Origin: Stutzerimonas nitrititolerans
GTDB lineage: Bacteria; Pseudomonadota; Gammaproteobacteria; Pseudomonadales; Pseudomonadaceae
Direction: 5' to 3'
Length of the DNA: 64,000 bases
Assembly (NCBI RefSeq): GCF_003696285.1
Contig: NZ_RFFL01000018.1
Location: 28,365-92,364 of the forward strand
Shown: positions 38,048 through 50,067 of the stretch, in pieces
How positions within the stretch are numbered: position 1 is the first letter of the stretch
How the letters are laid out: every line of letters begins with the position of its first letter
Translations under genes and position numbers: made by a program
The notes under the pieces: model-generated
Database searches by the model: none
What the model was told of the DNA's origin: nothing
The model's input: only the letters and a program-made list of their open reading frames with translations

Positions 38048-39514
38048 TCAAGCCTCGCGCATCGACCAATAGCCGGGTCTGAACAGGTCGCGCTCGCCCA
38101 GCAAGCCGACCCCCACGGCGAATCCTGCCAGCGCCATGCCGATGTACAGGCACAGTTGCAGCAGGCCGTCAGGTTTGGGCAACCAGTGCAGTGCCGTGGC
38201 CACGACCGCCGCCGTGGCGAGCCAGCGCAGCAGCAATGCCGTACCCAGCCCGCGTGGGGACGCCCGATATACGAAGATTCCCATGAGCAACGCCTGCAAG
38301 GCCGCGCCGCTGGAGAAGGCCGCGGCCAGGCCTTCGGCGCCGTAGGTGCGATAGAGCAGGGCGTCGAGCCCGATGGTCAATGCGGAGCTGGCCAGGGTGA
38401 CCATCAGAAACAGGCGGGCCCGATGTTGGGCGAGCAGGGCGCGGCCCCACAGCAGTGCCAGGCCCATCGCCGGCAAACCCAGTGCATAGATGGCCACCAG
38501 CGAGGCCGTGGCGGCGGTTTGCGTGGAGCCGAACGCACCGCGTTCCAGCAGTACCGAGACGATCGCATCGGGGAAGGACAGCAGCACGACGGTCGCCGGC
38601 ACCAGGAACAGCAGGGTCGCCAGCAAACCCTTGCGGATCACCGCGGCGTGGCTGTCGTGGTCGCCGTCGTTCCAGCTCGAGGCGAACCGTGGAAACAGCA
38701 CGGCCAGTATCGACAACGCATAGAGCGTCAGCGGGATGGTCACGATGCGGAACGAGAAGGACAGCATGGTGATGCTGCCTTCGTCGAGAAACGAGGCGAA
38801 CATGCGTTCGGCGAGGATGCACGCCTGTTGCGCGCCCGCGGCCAGCAGTACCGGGGCGAAGGCCAGGCCGAACTTGCCGCCGTGCCCCCGGGCAGTGGAC
38901 GTCGACGAGTCATGCAGATAACCGATGCGTCGATGCTGAGCCAGGATCAGTGCCAGTTGCGGCAGCAGCATGCCGATGAAGATCACCATGCCGGTCGGCT
39001 GGAACAGCAGGATGCCGATGATCGCGCCGGCATTGAGCAGCACGGTGCGGGTCATCGGCAGCACGAAGACGTTGTCCAGGTTGAGCAGCGCACCCTGGCA
39101 ATAGAGCACCGCCTGCACCGCCACCAGCAGCGCCCCGACGCAGAACACCAACTGACCGCTGGCGATCTGTGCATCGCTCCAGCCCGGCGCCAGCAGCGTG
39201 AGGATCCAGTGGCTCGCGGCGATGATGATGACGCTGACCACGACGCCCAGCGCCATCACCCGCCAATAGAGCATGCGCCCGACGGAGGCGAACAGCGCCT
39301 CGGACTGGCTGCGCAGCTTCTGCAGGTAGGGGATCATCGCATCGCGCAGGGCCAGGCCGAGGAAGTTCTCGAAGAACATCGGCAGGATCAGCGCGACGAA
39401 GATGAGGTCGGCCTGCCAGCTCAGGCCAAAGGCCCGCGCGATGAACAGGTCGCGGAGAAAACCGAGAAGAAAGCTGGCGACGGTCAGCGCCAGTATGATC
39501 AGTGATGCGTTCAT
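38048..39514 (-). CDS. MurJ/MviN-like lipid flippase (MOP superfamily)
   Basis: 488 residues and about fourteen hydrophobic segments. The start LIILALTVASFLLGFLRDLFIARAFGLS carries the MurJ-family G-x-x-R-D pattern, and QACILAERMFASFLDEGSITML resembles the central Arg/Glu helix. MurJ flips lipid II; family members near surface-sugar loci flip other lipid-linked sugars. Because housekeeping murJ is usually elsewhere, this is more likely a dedicated exporter. I start it at MNASLIIL (39514). Confidence 0.8.
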   Translation of the reverse strand: MNASLIILALTVASFLLGFLRDLFIARAFGLSWQADLIFVALILPMFFENFLGLALRDAMIPYLQKLRSQSEALFASVGRMLYWRVMALGVVVSVIIIAASHWILTLLAPGWSDAQIASGQLVFCVGALLVAVQAVLYCQGALLNLDNVFVLPMTRTVLLNAGAIIGILLFQPTGMVIFIGMLLPQLALILAQHRRIGYLHDSSTSTARGHGGKFGLAFAPVLLAAGAQQACILAERMFASFLDEGSITMLSFSFRIVTIPLTLYALSILAVLFPRFASSWNDGDHDSHAAVIRKGLLATLLFLVPATVVLLSFPDAIVSVLLERGAFGSTQTAATASLVAIYALGLPAMGLALLWGRALLAQHRARLFLMVTLASSALTIGLDALLYRTYGAEGLAAAFSSGAALQALLMGIFVYRASPRGLGTALLLRWLATAAVVATALHWLPKPDGLLQLCLYIGMALAGFAVGVGLLGERDLFRPGYWSMREA

Positions 39515-39774
39515 TCCTTGATCCTGAAACGGCACGACCCGCATCCGTGCTCGATCTGCTTGCCAAATGACAACTGCCTGCGCTCGGCCGGACTCGGCCG
39601 TGTCCATGCAGCCAACGGACCTTGCATAGACTGGACGCCGCCCGCTTTGTTCCAGCCGGTGGGCCGCTGCCTTCGCATCGGATATGCGCTGATACGTAAA
39701 AATGCAGTAAAGCCCCTTTGCGAGAGGGCTCGGACTGCTTAAGGTTCACGCTCCTTTCCAGGCGAACCCAGTTC

Positions 39775-41016
39775 ATGTCCGAGGCACATTCTTCTTCCGC
39801 GCAGTCGTCCCGTCGCTGGCTGATCATTTTTCTCTTGGTCGCAGCGCTCGGGCTGCTGATCTGGTGGCTCTGGCCCGCCGCACCCGAACAGTCCCAAGGC
39901 CCTGGTGGGCGGCCGGGTTTCGGCGCCTTCAGTGGTCCGGTGCCCGTACGTGTGGCGCCGGTGAAGCAAGGGGCGTTCGAGGTCTATTACAAGGCGCTGG
40001 GGACGGTGACGCCGCTCAATACGGTCAACGTGCGCAGCCGGGTGGCCGGCGAACTGGTGGAGGTGCGTTTCGAAGAGGGGCAGCGGGTCAAGGCCGGCGA
40101 TTTGCTCGCGGTCATCGATCCGCGGCCATACGAGGTCGCCCTGCAGCAGGCCGAAGGCACGCTGAAGCAGAACCAGGCCTTGCTGAAGAATGCCCAGCTC
40201 GATCTGGATCGCTATCGTGGTCTTTTCGCCGAAGACAGCATCGCCAAGCAGACCCTGGATACCCAGCAGGCGCTGGTCAACCAGTACGAGGGGACGCTGG
40301 CCGCCAACCGTGCCGCGGTCAACGAAGCCCGCCTCAACCTGGCCTTTACTCGCATCGAGGCGCCCATCGACGGGCGCCTGGGTCTGCGCCAGCTTGATCA
40401 GGGCAATCTGGTCGCCGCCAACGACACCACGCCGCTGGTGGTCATCACCCAGACGCAACCGATGGCGATCAGCTTCACCCTGCCCGAGGGCGATCTGCTG
40501 CCGGTCCTGCAGCGCTTCCGGCAGGGCGAGGAGCTGGCGGTGCAGGCCTGGGACCGCGGCGAGCGCGTGCTGTTCGGCGAAGGCGTGCTGGAGAGCCTGG
40601 ACAACCAGATCGACGCCACCACCGGCACGCTGCGGCTCAAGGCGCGTTTCGACAACGAGACGGAAATGCTCATTCCCAACCAGTTCGTCAATGTCCGGCT
40701 GCGTGTGCAGACGCTGCAGGATGCCGTTCTGATGCCGTCCGCCGCGCTGCAATTCGGTGCGCGCGGCAACTTCGCCTACGTGGTGGGTGATGACGGCAAG
40801 GTCGAATTGCGCACCCTCGAAGTGGGCCCGAGCAATGGCGAAACCACGGTGGTGACCAGCGGCCTGGCGGTAGGCGAACGGATCGTGATGGAAGGCACCG
40901 ATCGCCTGCGTGATGGCAGCGAGGTGGAGGTGGTGGACAAGGCCCGGCTGGCCGAAGAAGCCGCGGCCAATCCCAAGGTGGGTGGCGAGGAAACCCGGGA
41001 GCGCCCGGTTCGATGA
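39775..41016 (+). CDS. muxA: RND efflux membrane fusion protein (MuxA/MdtA type)
   Basis: 413 residues: an N-terminal membrane anchor ([21 protein letters not shown]), a biotinyl-lipoyl region ([26 protein letters not shown]), a helical hairpin and a beta-barrel ([20 protein letters not shown]). It bridges inner-membrane pumps and the outer-membrane channel. Two different RND pumps follow, the hallmark of MuxABC-OpmB and MdtABC. Its stop overlaps muxB as ATGA. Confidence 0.92.
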   Translation: MSEAHSSSAQSSRRWLIIFLLVAALGLLIWWLWPAAPEQSQGPGGRPGFGAFSGPVPVRVAPVKQGAFEVYYKALGTVTPLNTVNVRSRVAGELVEVRFEEGQRVKAGDLLAVIDPRPYEVALQQAEGTLKQNQALLKNAQLDLDRYRGLFAEDSIAKQTLDTQQALVNQYEGTLAANRAAVNEARLNLAFTRIEAPIDGRLGLRQLDQGNLVAANDTTPLVVITQTQPMAISFTLPEGDLLPVLQRFRQGEELAVQAWDRGERVLFGEGVLESLDNQIDATTGTLRLKARFDNETEMLIPNQFVNVRLRVQTLQDAVLMPSAALQFGARGNFAYVVGDDGKVELRTLEVGPSNGETTVVTSGLAVGERIVMEGTDRLRDGSEVEVVDKARLAEEAAANPKVGGEETRERPVR

Positions 41017-44000
41017 ACATCTCGCGGCTGTTCATCCTGCGGCCGGTGGCGACCACGCTGACGATGATCGCCATCCTGCTGGCAGGCCTGATCGCCTACC
41101 GCATGCTGCCGGTGGCGGCGTTGCCGCAGGTGGACTACCCGACCATCCGCGTGATCACGCTGTACCCCGGTGCCAGCCCCGAAGTGATGACCAGCGCCGT
41201 TACGGCGCCGCTCGAACGTCAGTTCGGCCAGATGCCGGGCCTGACGCAATTGTCCTCGACCAGCTCCGGCGGCGCCTCGGTGATCACCCTGCGTTTCTCG
41301 CTGGAGGTGAAGCTGGACGTCGCCGAACAGGAGGTCCAGGCCGCGATAAACGCGGCGGACAACCTGCTGCCCAACGATCTCCCGGCGCCACCGATCTACA
41401 ACAAGGTCAACCCGGCCGACACGCCGGTGATCACCCTGGCGGTGACCTCCGAAAGCCTGCCGCTGCCGCAGCTGCATGACCTGGTCGATACCCGCATGGC
41501 GCAGAAACTGGCGCAGATCAGCGGCGTGGGGCTGGTCAGCATCGCCGGCGGGCAGCGACCGGCGGTGCGTATCCGGGTCAATCCCGAGGCATTGGCCGCC
41601 TACGGCCTGACCCTCTCCGATGTGCGCGGCCTGGTCACCAGCGCCAACGTCAATCAGCCCAAGGGCAATTTCGACGGCCCCACGCGGGTGTCCATGCTGG
41701 ATGCCAACGACCAGCTGAAAAGCCCCGAGGAATATGCCGACCTGATCCTCAATTACGAGGAGGGCGCGACCCTGCGCCTGCGCGACGTGGCGAGTATCAT
41801 CGACGGGGCCGAGAACGAACGACTGGCCGCCTGGGCCAACGAAAACCAGGCGGTGCTGCTGAACATCCAGCGCCAGCCGGGTGCGAACGTCATCGAGGTG
41901 GTCGAGCGCATCCAGGCGCTGCTGCCGGAAGTCTCCGCCAGCATGCCGGCCGGGCTCGATGTGGTGGTTCTCACCGACCGCACCCAGACCATCCGCGCGG
42001 CGGTCACCGATGTGCAGCACGAGCTGATGCTGGCGACCATTCTGGTGGTGATGGTCACCTTCATCTTCCTCAAGAAACTCTCGGCGACGATCATCCCGTC
42101 GATAGCCGTACCGCTGTCGCTGGTCGGCACCTTCGCGGTGATGCACCTGGCGGGCTTCTCGCTGAACAACCTGACGCTGATGGCGCTGACCATCGCCACC
42201 GGGTTCGTGGTGGACGACGCCATCGTCATGCTGGAGAACATCACGCGGCATCTGGAAGAGGGCGAGACGCCGCTGAATGCGGCGCTCAAGGGCGCCAAGC
42301 AGATCGGCTTCACGCTGATCTCGCTGACCTTCTCGCTGATCGCCGTGCTGATTCCGCTGCTGTTCATGCAGGACGTGGTGGGGCGGCTGTTCCGCGAGTT
42401 CGCCATCACCCTGGCGGTAGCCATCCTGATTTCCCTGGTGGTGTCGCTGACCCTGACGCCGATGATGTGCGCCAAGTTGCTCAAGCCTGCCAAGGAGGAA
42501 AGCACCAGGCCGGACTGGGTCGAGCGGCTGATCGGCGGCTATTCGCGCTGGCTGACCTGGGTTCTGGGACACCAGACGCTGACGCTGCTGGTGGCGCTCG
42601 GCACTCTGGGCCTGACCGTGCTGCTCTACCTGGCGGTGCCCAAGGGCTTCTTCCCGGTGCAGGACACCGGCGTCATTCAGGGCATCAGCGAGGCGCCGCA
42701 GTCGGTTTCGTTCAGCGCCATGAGCGAACGCCAGCAATCGCTTTCCCGGATCATCCTGGCCGATCCGGCGGTGGCCAGCCTTTCCTCCTACATAGGCGTG
42801 GACGGCGACAACGTCACGCTCAACAGCGGGCGGGTGCTGATCAATCTCAAGCCGCACGACGAGCGTGACGTCACGGCCAGCGAGGTGATCGATCGCCTGC
42901 GTCCGGAACTGGCGAAACTGCCGGGCATCCAGCTGTTCATGCAACCGGTGCAGGACCTGTCCATCGAGGACAGGGTCAGCCGCACCCAGTTCCAGTTCAG
43001 CCTCGAGTCGCCGGATAGCGAGCTGCTGCAGGAATGGACGCCGAAACTGGTGGAAGCCTTGCGCCAGCGAACGGAGCTCACCGATGTGACCAGCGACCTG
43101 CAGAGCAATGGCCTGCAGATATTCCTGGACATCGATCGCGACGCCGCGGCACGCCTGGGCATCGAGGTGTCCGCCATCACCGATGCGCTTTACGACGCTT
43201 TCGGCCAGCGGCAGATATCCACCATCTTCACCCAGGCCAGCCAGTACCGCGTGGTGCTCGAAGCGGAGGCGGGCGATCGCTTAGGGCCGCAGGCGCTGGA
43301 ACAGATCTTCGTGCAGAGCGAGGGCGGCACGCCGGTGCGGCTGTCGAGCCTGGCGCGCCTGGAACAGCGCTCGGCACCGCTGCTGATCAACCACATCGGC
43401 CAGTTCCCCGCGGTCACGCTGTCGTTCAACCTCGCCGAGGGCGTGTCCTTGGGCGAGGCCGTCGAGGTGATCGAGGGTGTCGAAGCGCAGATCGGCCTGC
43501 CGGCCGGCATCCAGAGTCACTTCCAGGGCGCCGCCGAGGCGTTTCGCGCTTCGCTGTCGAGCACGCTGCTGCTGATTCTCGCCGCCGTGGTGACCATGTA
43601 CATCGTGCTCGGCGTGCTCTACGAGAGCTATATCCACCCGATCACCATCCTCTCGACACTGCCTTCGGCGGCGGTGGGCGCCTTGCTCGCCTTGCTGTTG
43701 ACCGGTAACGACCTGGGACTGATCGCCATCATCGGCATCATTCTGCTGATCGGCATCGTCAAGAAGAACGCGATCATGATGATCGACTTCGCCCTGGAGG
43801 CCGAACGGCACCAGGGAATGAGCCCGCGGGATGCCATCTTCCGCGCCGCCTTGCTGCGCTTCCGGCCGATCCTGATGACCACCCTGGCCGCGCTGTTCGG
43901 CGCGATCCCGCTGATGCTCGCGTCCGGTTCCGGCGCCGAACTTCGTCAGCCGCTGGGTCTGGTGCTGGTCGGCGGCCTGCTGCTCAGCCAGTTGCTGACG

Positions 44001-44093
44001 CTGTTCACCACGCCGGTGATCTATCTGTTCTTCGATCGGCTCGGTAATCGCTTTGCTCGGAGGGATGGGGTAGGGCAAGGGGCAGAGGCATGA
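41013..44093 (+). CDS. muxB: RND multidrug efflux transporter, first pump subunit
   Basis: 1026 residues. Twelve membrane helices with two large periplasmic loops; opening [24 protein letters not shown] and the proton-relay Asp pair in [18 protein letters not shown] (TM4). It matches MdtB/MuxB, which assembles with MuxC as a hetero-trimer. ATG 41013 overlaps the muxA stop. Confidence 0.94.
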   Translation: MNISRLFILRPVATTLTMIAILLAGLIAYRMLPVAALPQVDYPTIRVITLYPGASPEVMTSAVTAPLERQFGQMPGLTQLSSTSSGGASVITLRFSLEVKLDVAEQEVQAAINAADNLLPNDLPAPPIYNKVNPADTPVITLAVTSESLPLPQLHDLVDTRMAQKLAQISGVGLVSIAGGQRPAVRIRVNPEALAAYGLTLSDVRGLVTSANVNQPKGNFDGPTRVSMLDANDQLKSPEEYADLILNYEEGATLRLRDVASIIDGAENERLAAWANENQAVLLNIQRQPGANVIEVVERIQALLPEVSASMPAGLDVVVLTDRTQTIRAAVTDVQHELMLATILVVMVTFIFLKKLSATIIPSIAVPLSLVGTFAVMHLAGFSLNNLTLMALTIATGFVVDDAIVMLENITRHLEEGETPLNAALKGAKQIGFTLISLTFSLIAVLIPLLFMQDVVGRLFREFAITLAVAILISLVVSLTLTPMMCAKLLKPAKEESTRPDWVERLIGGYSRWLTWVLGHQTLTLLVALGTLGLTVLLYLAVPKGFFPVQDTGVIQGISEAPQSVSFSAMSERQQSLSRIILADPAVASLSSYIGVDGDNVTLNSGRVLINLKPHDERDVTASEVIDRLRPELAKLPGIQLFMQPVQDLSIEDRVSRTQFQFSLESPDSELLQEWTPKLVEALRQRTELTDVTSDLQSNGLQIFLDIDRDAAARLGIEVSAITDALYDAFGQRQISTIFTQASQYRVVLEAEAGDRLGPQALEQIFVQSEGGTPVRLSSLARLEQRSAPLLINHIGQFPAVTLSFNLAEGVSLGEAVEVIEGVEAQIGLPAGIQSHFQGAAEAFRASLSSTLLLILAAVVTMYIVLGVLYESYIHPITILSTLPSAAVGALLALLLTGNDLGLIAIIGIILLIGIVKKNAIMMIDFALEAERHQGMSPRDAIFRAALLRFRPILMTTLAALFGAIPLMLASGSGAELRQPLGLVLVGGLLLSQLLTLFTTPVIYLFFDRLGNRFARRDGVGQGAEA

Positions 44094-44107
44094 ATGCTTC
44101 GAAAAAG

Positions 44108-44187
44108 CGCTGGAGGCTGGAGGCTGAACGAAAAGCTCATTACCGGTACCTCGGCTTTCTTCGTCCAGCCTCCAGCCTTCAGCCTCG
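44108..44187. repeat. Inverted-repeat element, GGCTGGAGGCT family, copy 3 (inside mux operon)
   Basis: GCTGGAGGCTGGAGGCTGAA (from 44109) is mirrored by TTCGTCCAGCCTCCAGCC (from 44159). It sits in the 109-base muxB-muxC gap, where related operons usually overlap, and leaves the muxC start with no clear Shine-Dalgarno. Confidence 0.7.
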
Positions 44188-44202
44188 AACGGCTTCTGGC
44201 CT

Positions 44203-47200
44203 ATGAACCTTTCCGCTCCCTTCATCGCCCGTCCCGTCGCCACCATGCTGATGAGCCTGGCGATTCTGCTGCTGGGCGGCGTGAGCTTCGGCTTGCTGCC
44301 GGTGTCGCCGCTGCCGGACATGGATTTTCCGGTGATCACCGTGCAGGCCAGCCTGCCGGGCGCCAGCCCGGAGATCATGGCGTCCAGCGTGGCCACTCCG
44401 CTGGAACGCTCCCTGGGAAGCATCGCCGGGGTCAGCCAGATGAGCAGCCGCAGCAGCCAGGGTTCGACGCGCATCACCATCCAGTTCGATCTGGACCGCG
44501 ACATCAACGGCGCCGCCCGCGAGGTGCAGGCGGCGATCAACGCCGCGCGCAACCTGTTGCCCAGCGGAATGCGCAGCATGCCGACCTACCGCAAGGTCAA
44601 CCCGGCACAGGCGCCGATCATGGTGCTTTCGCTGACCTCGGAAAGCCTCGACAAGGGCCAGCTCTACGACGTCGCTTCGACCATCCTCGCGCAGAAGCTG
44701 TCGCAGGTTCCCGGTGTCGGCGAGGTGCAGATCGGTGGCAGTTCGTTGCCGGCGGTGCGCGTGGAGCTGCAACCGCAACAACTGGAGCAGTACGGCGTCT
44801 CGCTCGACGAAGTGCGCCAGACCATCGCCTCGGCCAACGTGCGGCGTCCCAAGGGCATGGTCGAGGACGCGGAGCGCCACTGGCAGGTCCGCGCCAACGA
44901 CCAGTTGCACAGCGCCGCCGACTACCTGCCGCTGATCATCCGCTACCAGGATGGCGCCGCCCTGCGCCTGCGCGATGTCGCCCGGGTGCACGATGCGGTG
45001 GAAGACCGCTACAACGACGGTTTCTTCAACAACGATCCGGCGGTGCTGCTGATCGTCAACCGCCAGGCCGGCGCCAATATCATCGAGACCATCGAAGGCA
45101 TTCGCAGCGAACTGCCGGCGCTGCAGGCCATCCTGCCGGGCAGCGTCGAACTGGCGGTGGCCATGGATCGCTCGCCGGTGATTCGCGCCACACTGCACGA
45201 GGCCGAGCGCACGCTGATGATCGCCGTGGGCCTGGTCATCGTGCTGGTGTTCCTGTTTCTCGGTCACCTGCGCAGCGCGCTGATTCCGGCGCTGGCGGTG
45301 CCGGTGTCGCTGGTCGGCACCTTCGCAGTAATGTACCTGTTCGGCTTCTCGCTCAACGTGCTGTCGCTGATGGCGCTGATCCTCGCGGCCGGCCTGGTGG
45401 TGGACGACGCCATCGTCGTGCTGGAAAACATCGCCCGGCACATCGACGAAGGCGTTTCGCCGATGCGTGCGGCCTACATCGGCACGCGCGAGGTGGGTTT
45501 CACGCTGCTGTCGATGAACCTGTCGCTGGTGGTGGTGTTCGTTTCGATCCTGTTCATGGGCGGTATCGTCGAGCGCCTGTTTCGCGAGTTTTCCATCACC
45601 CTGGCGGCGGCCATCCTGGTCTCGCTGCTGGTGTCGCTGACGCTGACGCCGATGCTCTGCGCACGCTGGCTGAAGCCGCACGATGCGCAGCATGAGGGCC
45701 GCCTGCATCGCTGGAGCCACGATGCACACCAGTGGCTGCTGCGCCACTACGACCGCTCGCTGGGCTGGGCCCTGCGGCACCGGCGAATCACCCTGTTCAC
45801 CTTGCTGGCGACCATCGCGCTGAACGTGGTGCTCTATGTCCAGGTGCCGAAGATATTCCTGCCGCAGCAGGACACCGGCCAGCTGATCGGCTTCATCCGT
45901 GGCGACGACGGCCTTTCGTTCCAGGTGATGCAGCCGAAGATGGAGATCTACCGCAAGGCCGTGCTCGCCGATCCGGCGGTGGAAAGCGTCGCCGGTTTCA
46001 TCGGCGGGCAGGGCGGCATCAACAATGCGTTCATGATCGTTCGCCTCAAACCGCTGGAAGAACGCCGGATATCCGCGCAGCAGGTCATCGAACGGATTCG
46101 CGCCACCCAGCCCAAGGTGCCCGGCGGCCGGCTGTTCCTGATGGCCGACCAGGATCTGCAGTTCGGTGGCGGCCGGCAGAGCAGCTCGCAATACGCCTAC
46201 ACCTTGCTGGCCAGCGACCTGGGGGCTCTGCGCACCTGGGTGCCACAGGTCAATCGCGCGCTGATGGAACTGCCCGAGCTGACCAGCATCGATGCCAACG
46301 AGGGCGAGGGCGCCCAGCAGATCAGCCTCAAGATCGACCGTGACGCGGCCAAGCGACTGGGCATCGACATGAGCACCGTGACCACGCTGCTCAACAACGC
46401 TTTCAGTCAGCGGCAGATCTCCACCATCTACGAATCGCTCAACCAGTACCAAGTGGTGATGGAGGTCGATCCGGCCTACGCCCAGCATCCCGAGGTACTG
46501 GAGCAGATCAGCGTGATCACCGAGGACGGCCGGCGCGTGCCGCTGGCAGCGTTCGCGCGCTACGAACGGAGCCTGGAGGAAGACCGCGTCAGCCACGACG
46601 GGCAGTTCGCGGCCGAGAACATCGACTTCGACCTGGCGCCGGGCGTCAGCCTCGACCAGGCGACCCTGGCCATCGAGCGTGCGATTGCGGCGATCGGCAT
46701 GCCCACTGACGTGCAGGGGCGTCTGGGTGGCACCGGCAGCGTGTTCCAGTCGACCCAGGAAGGGCAGCCGCTGATGATTCTCGGCGCCTTGCTGCTGGTG
46801 TACATCGTGCTCGGCGTGCTGTACGAGAGCTACATTCACCCGCTCACTATCCTGTCGACCTTGCCTTCGGCCGGCGTTGGTGCGCTGCTGGCGATCATCC
46901 TCACCGGCGACCAGTTCAGCCTGATCTCGTTGCTCGGGTTGTTCCTGCTGATCGGGGTGGTGAAGAAGAACGCCATCCTGATGATCGACCTGGCCCTGCA
47001 GTTCGAACGCAACGACGGTCTGGCGCCGGCCGAATCCATTCGCCGTGCCTGCCTGCTGCGCTTCCGGCCGATCCTGATGACCACCATGGCCGCCATCCTC
47101 GGCGCACTGCCGTTGCTGCTGGGCGGTGCCGAGGGGGCGGAGATGCGCCAGCCGCTGGGGCTGGCAATCATCGGCGGGCTGATGTTGAGCCAGATTCTCA

Positions 47201-47307
47201 CGCTCTACACCACACCGGTGGTCTATCTGTATCTGGATCGCCTGCGTCACCGCTTCAATCATTGGCGCGGCATACGCACCGATGCCGCCCTGGAAAATCC
47301 GTTATGA
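44203..47307 (+). CDS. muxC: RND multidrug efflux transporter, second pump subunit
   Basis: 1034 residues, opening NLSAPFIARPVATMLMSLAILLLGG, with the TM4 Asp pair in AAGLVVDDAIVVLENIARHIDEG. It pairs with muxB. Codon 1 at 44203 follows the repeat-derived sequence; the opmB start overlaps its stop. Confidence 0.94.
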   Translation: MNLSAPFIARPVATMLMSLAILLLGGVSFGLLPVSPLPDMDFPVITVQASLPGASPEIMASSVATPLERSLGSIAGVSQMSSRSSQGSTRITIQFDLDRDINGAAREVQAAINAARNLLPSGMRSMPTYRKVNPAQAPIMVLSLTSESLDKGQLYDVASTILAQKLSQVPGVGEVQIGGSSLPAVRVELQPQQLEQYGVSLDEVRQTIASANVRRPKGMVEDAERHWQVRANDQLHSAADYLPLIIRYQDGAALRLRDVARVHDAVEDRYNDGFFNNDPAVLLIVNRQAGANIIETIEGIRSELPALQAILPGSVELAVAMDRSPVIRATLHEAERTLMIAVGLVIVLVFLFLGHLRSALIPALAVPVSLVGTFAVMYLFGFSLNVLSLMALILAAGLVVDDAIVVLENIARHIDEGVSPMRAAYIGTREVGFTLLSMNLSLVVVFVSILFMGGIVERLFREFSITLAAAILVSLLVSLTLTPMLCARWLKPHDAQHEGRLHRWSHDAHQWLLRHYDRSLGWALRHRRITLFTLLATIALNVVLYVQVPKIFLPQQDTGQLIGFIRGDDGLSFQVMQPKMEIYRKAVLADPAVESVAGFIGGQGGINNAFMIVRLKPLEERRISAQQVIERIRATQPKVPGGRLFLMADQDLQFGGGRQSSSQYAYTLLASDLGALRTWVPQVNRALMELPELTSIDANEGEGAQQISLKIDRDAAKRLGIDMSTVTTLLNNAFSQRQISTIYESLNQYQVVMEVDPAYAQHPEVLEQISVITEDGRRVPLAAFARYERSLEEDRVSHDGQFAAENIDFDLAPGVSLDQATLAIERAIAAIGMPTDVQGRLGGTGSVFQSTQEGQPLMILGALLLVYIVLGVLYESYIHPLTILSTLPSAGVGALLAIILTGDQFSLISLLGLFLLIGVVKKNAILMIDLALQFERNDGLAPAESIRRACLLRFRPILMTTMAAILGALPLLLGGAEGAEMRQPLGLAIIGGLMLSQILTLYTTPVVYLYLDRLRHRFNHWRGIRTDAALENPL

Positions 47308-48797
47308 GTACCCTGTCCTTGAAGAACACCCTGCGTCCCTTGCCCGCGTTGATCATGGCGCTGTCGCTGAGCGCCTGTACCCTCGGCCCCGACTACCAGC
47401 GCCCGGAGCTGCAGACCCCGGTGGCATTCAAGCAGGCCGAAGGCTGGAAACTGGCCGCACCCTCCGACCACTTCCTCGGCGACGCCTGGTGGCAGCTGTA
47501 TGACGATGCCGAACTGAACGCCTTGGTGGAGAAGCTGAATCTTTCCAACCAGGATCTGGCGGTCGCCGAAGCCCAGTATCGCCAGGCCCGGGCGCTGGTG
47601 CGTGGCGCCAGAGCCGGATTCTTCCCGTCGCTGACCGGCAATGCCGGCAAGACCCGCTCCGGCAGAGGCGTGGGCAGCAGCACCACGAGGTTGCCGGACG
47701 GCTCCACCGTCACCAGTTCGGGCGGCGGGGGCATATCCCAGAGCTACGACCTCAGTTTCGCCGCCAGCTGGGAACTGGATCTGTGGGGACGCCTGCGTCG
47801 AGGGCTGGAATCCAGCCGCGCGAGCATGCAGGCCAGCTCGGCCGATCTGGCAGCGGTACGCCTCAGCCTGCAATCGGAACTGGTGCAGAACTACCTGCAA
47901 CTGCGGGTGCTCGACGCCCAGCAGCGCCTGCTGGACGCCACGGTGCAGGCCTATGCGCGCTCGCTGCGCATCAGCGAGAACCAGTACCGTGCCGGCATCG
48001 TCGGGCGCGCCGACATCGCTCAGGCGCGTACTCAGCTGAAGAGCACCGAAGCCCAGGCCATCGATCTCCGCTACCAACGCGCGCAACTGGAGCACGCCAT
48101 CGCGGTGCTGATCGGCGTGCCGCCAGCGGAGTTTGCCTTGGCCGAGGTCGATGCGCTCCCACAGTTACCCGAGGTTCCCAGCCTGCTGCCATCGCAGCTG
48201 CTGGAACGCCGGCCCGACGTGGCCGCCGCTGAACGTGACGTCATGGCCGCCAACGCCGAGATTGGCGTGGCCAAGACCGCATGGTTTCCCAACCTGAGCC
48301 TGAGTGCGGCGGGCGGCTATCGCAGCGGCACGCTGGACAACTGGATCGAGACGCCCAACCGCTTCTGGTCCATCGGCCCCGAGTTCGCCATGACGCTGTT
48401 CGACGGCGGCCTGATCCGCTCGCAGATCGAGCAGGCCGAAGCGAGCTACGACCAGACTGTGGCGAGCTATCGGCAGACGGTGCTGAACAGCTTTCGCGAA
48501 GTCGAGGACAACCTCGTGCAGCTGCGTGTGATGGCGGAGGAAGCGGTGGTGCAGCAGGAGGCGCTGGAGGCGGCGCAGGAGTCGCTACGCCTGATCGAGA
48601 ACCAGTATCGCGCCGGAACCGTGGATTTCCTCAGTGTGGCCACCGTGCAGACGACGGCGCTGAACAATGAGCGCACCAACCTGACGCTGCTGGGCAGCCG
48701 GCTGACGTCGAGCGTCCAGCTGATCACCGCGCTGGGTGGAGGCTGGCATAGCGATCGGCTGGAGGAAGAGCCGCCGATGGCGGCGGGGCGGGAGTGA
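47304..48797 (+). CDS. opmB: Outer-membrane efflux channel lipoprotein (OpmB/NodT family)
   Basis: 497 residues. Lipoprotein signal with lipobox LSAC (Cys 25). Two tandem outer-membrane efflux repeats follow (RQARALVRGARAGFFPSL; ERDVMAANAEIGVAKTAWFPNLSLSAAGG in parts). It completes the MuxABC-OpmB pump. ATG 47304 overlaps the muxC stop as ATGA. Confidence 0.92.
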   Translation: MSTLSLKNTLRPLPALIMALSLSACTLGPDYQRPELQTPVAFKQAEGWKLAAPSDHFLGDAWWQLYDDAELNALVEKLNLSNQDLAVAEAQYRQARALVRGARAGFFPSLTGNAGKTRSGRGVGSSTTRLPDGSTVTSSGGGGISQSYDLSFAASWELDLWGRLRRGLESSRASMQASSADLAAVRLSLQSELVQNYLQLRVLDAQQRLLDATVQAYARSLRISENQYRAGIVGRADIAQARTQLKSTEAQAIDLRYQRAQLEHAIAVLIGVPPAEFALAEVDALPQLPEVPSLLPSQLLERRPDVAAAERDVMAANAEIGVAKTAWFPNLSLSAAGGYRSGTLDNWIETPNRFWSIGPEFAMTLFDGGLIRSQIEQAEASYDQTVASYRQTVLNSFREVEDNLVQLRVMAEEAVVQQEALEAAQESLRLIENQYRAGTVDFLSVATVQTTALNNERTNLTLLGSRLTSSVQLITALGGGWHSDRLEEEPPMAAGRE

Positions 48798-48802
48798 CGC
48801 CT

Positions 48803-48837
48803 GGGTCCGTTGCCGTTGACGAAACGGGAACGGCCCC
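48803..48837. repeat. Short degenerate copy of the TA-flanked inverted-repeat family
   Basis: GGGTCCGTTGCCGTT then GAAACGGGAACGGCCCC, inverted across three bases, between convergent opmB and dctP-type genes. It could act as a bidirectional terminator stem. Confidence 0.55.
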
Positions 48838-48853
48838 AGGGTTGGGGTGATGG

Positions 48854-49912
<1,059 letters not shown>

Positions 49913-50014
49913 TTAGACTTTCAGCCGTTCCTTATGCCAAAGATGGATGACGATCGAAAGCGCTTTGCATGACCAACACGACGGGAACGGAATCAAGTCA
50001 CATTTTTGCTGTGG

Positions 50015-50051
50015 GCGAACGTCCGGTGGAGTCTGGGCACCGGACGTTCGC
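50015..50051 (-). terminator. Hairpin downstream of the mexEF-oprN operon
   Basis: GCGAACGTCCGGTG and CACCGGACGTTCGC form a perfect 14-bp stem with a nine-base loop, 17 bases after the OprN stop. No T-run follows. Confidence 0.6.
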
Positions 50052-50067
50052 AGCAAGCGCCAAACGC

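Noticed and set aside
38036..39505. A 489-codon plus-strand frame opposite the MurJ-like gene
   Set aside because: Extremely Gln/Arg/His-rich and antisense to fourteen clear membrane helices.
44179..47262. A 1027-codon frame on the minus strand opposite muxC
   Set aside because: Same His/Gln-rich shadow composition, spans exactly the real gene, no ribosome site or domain.
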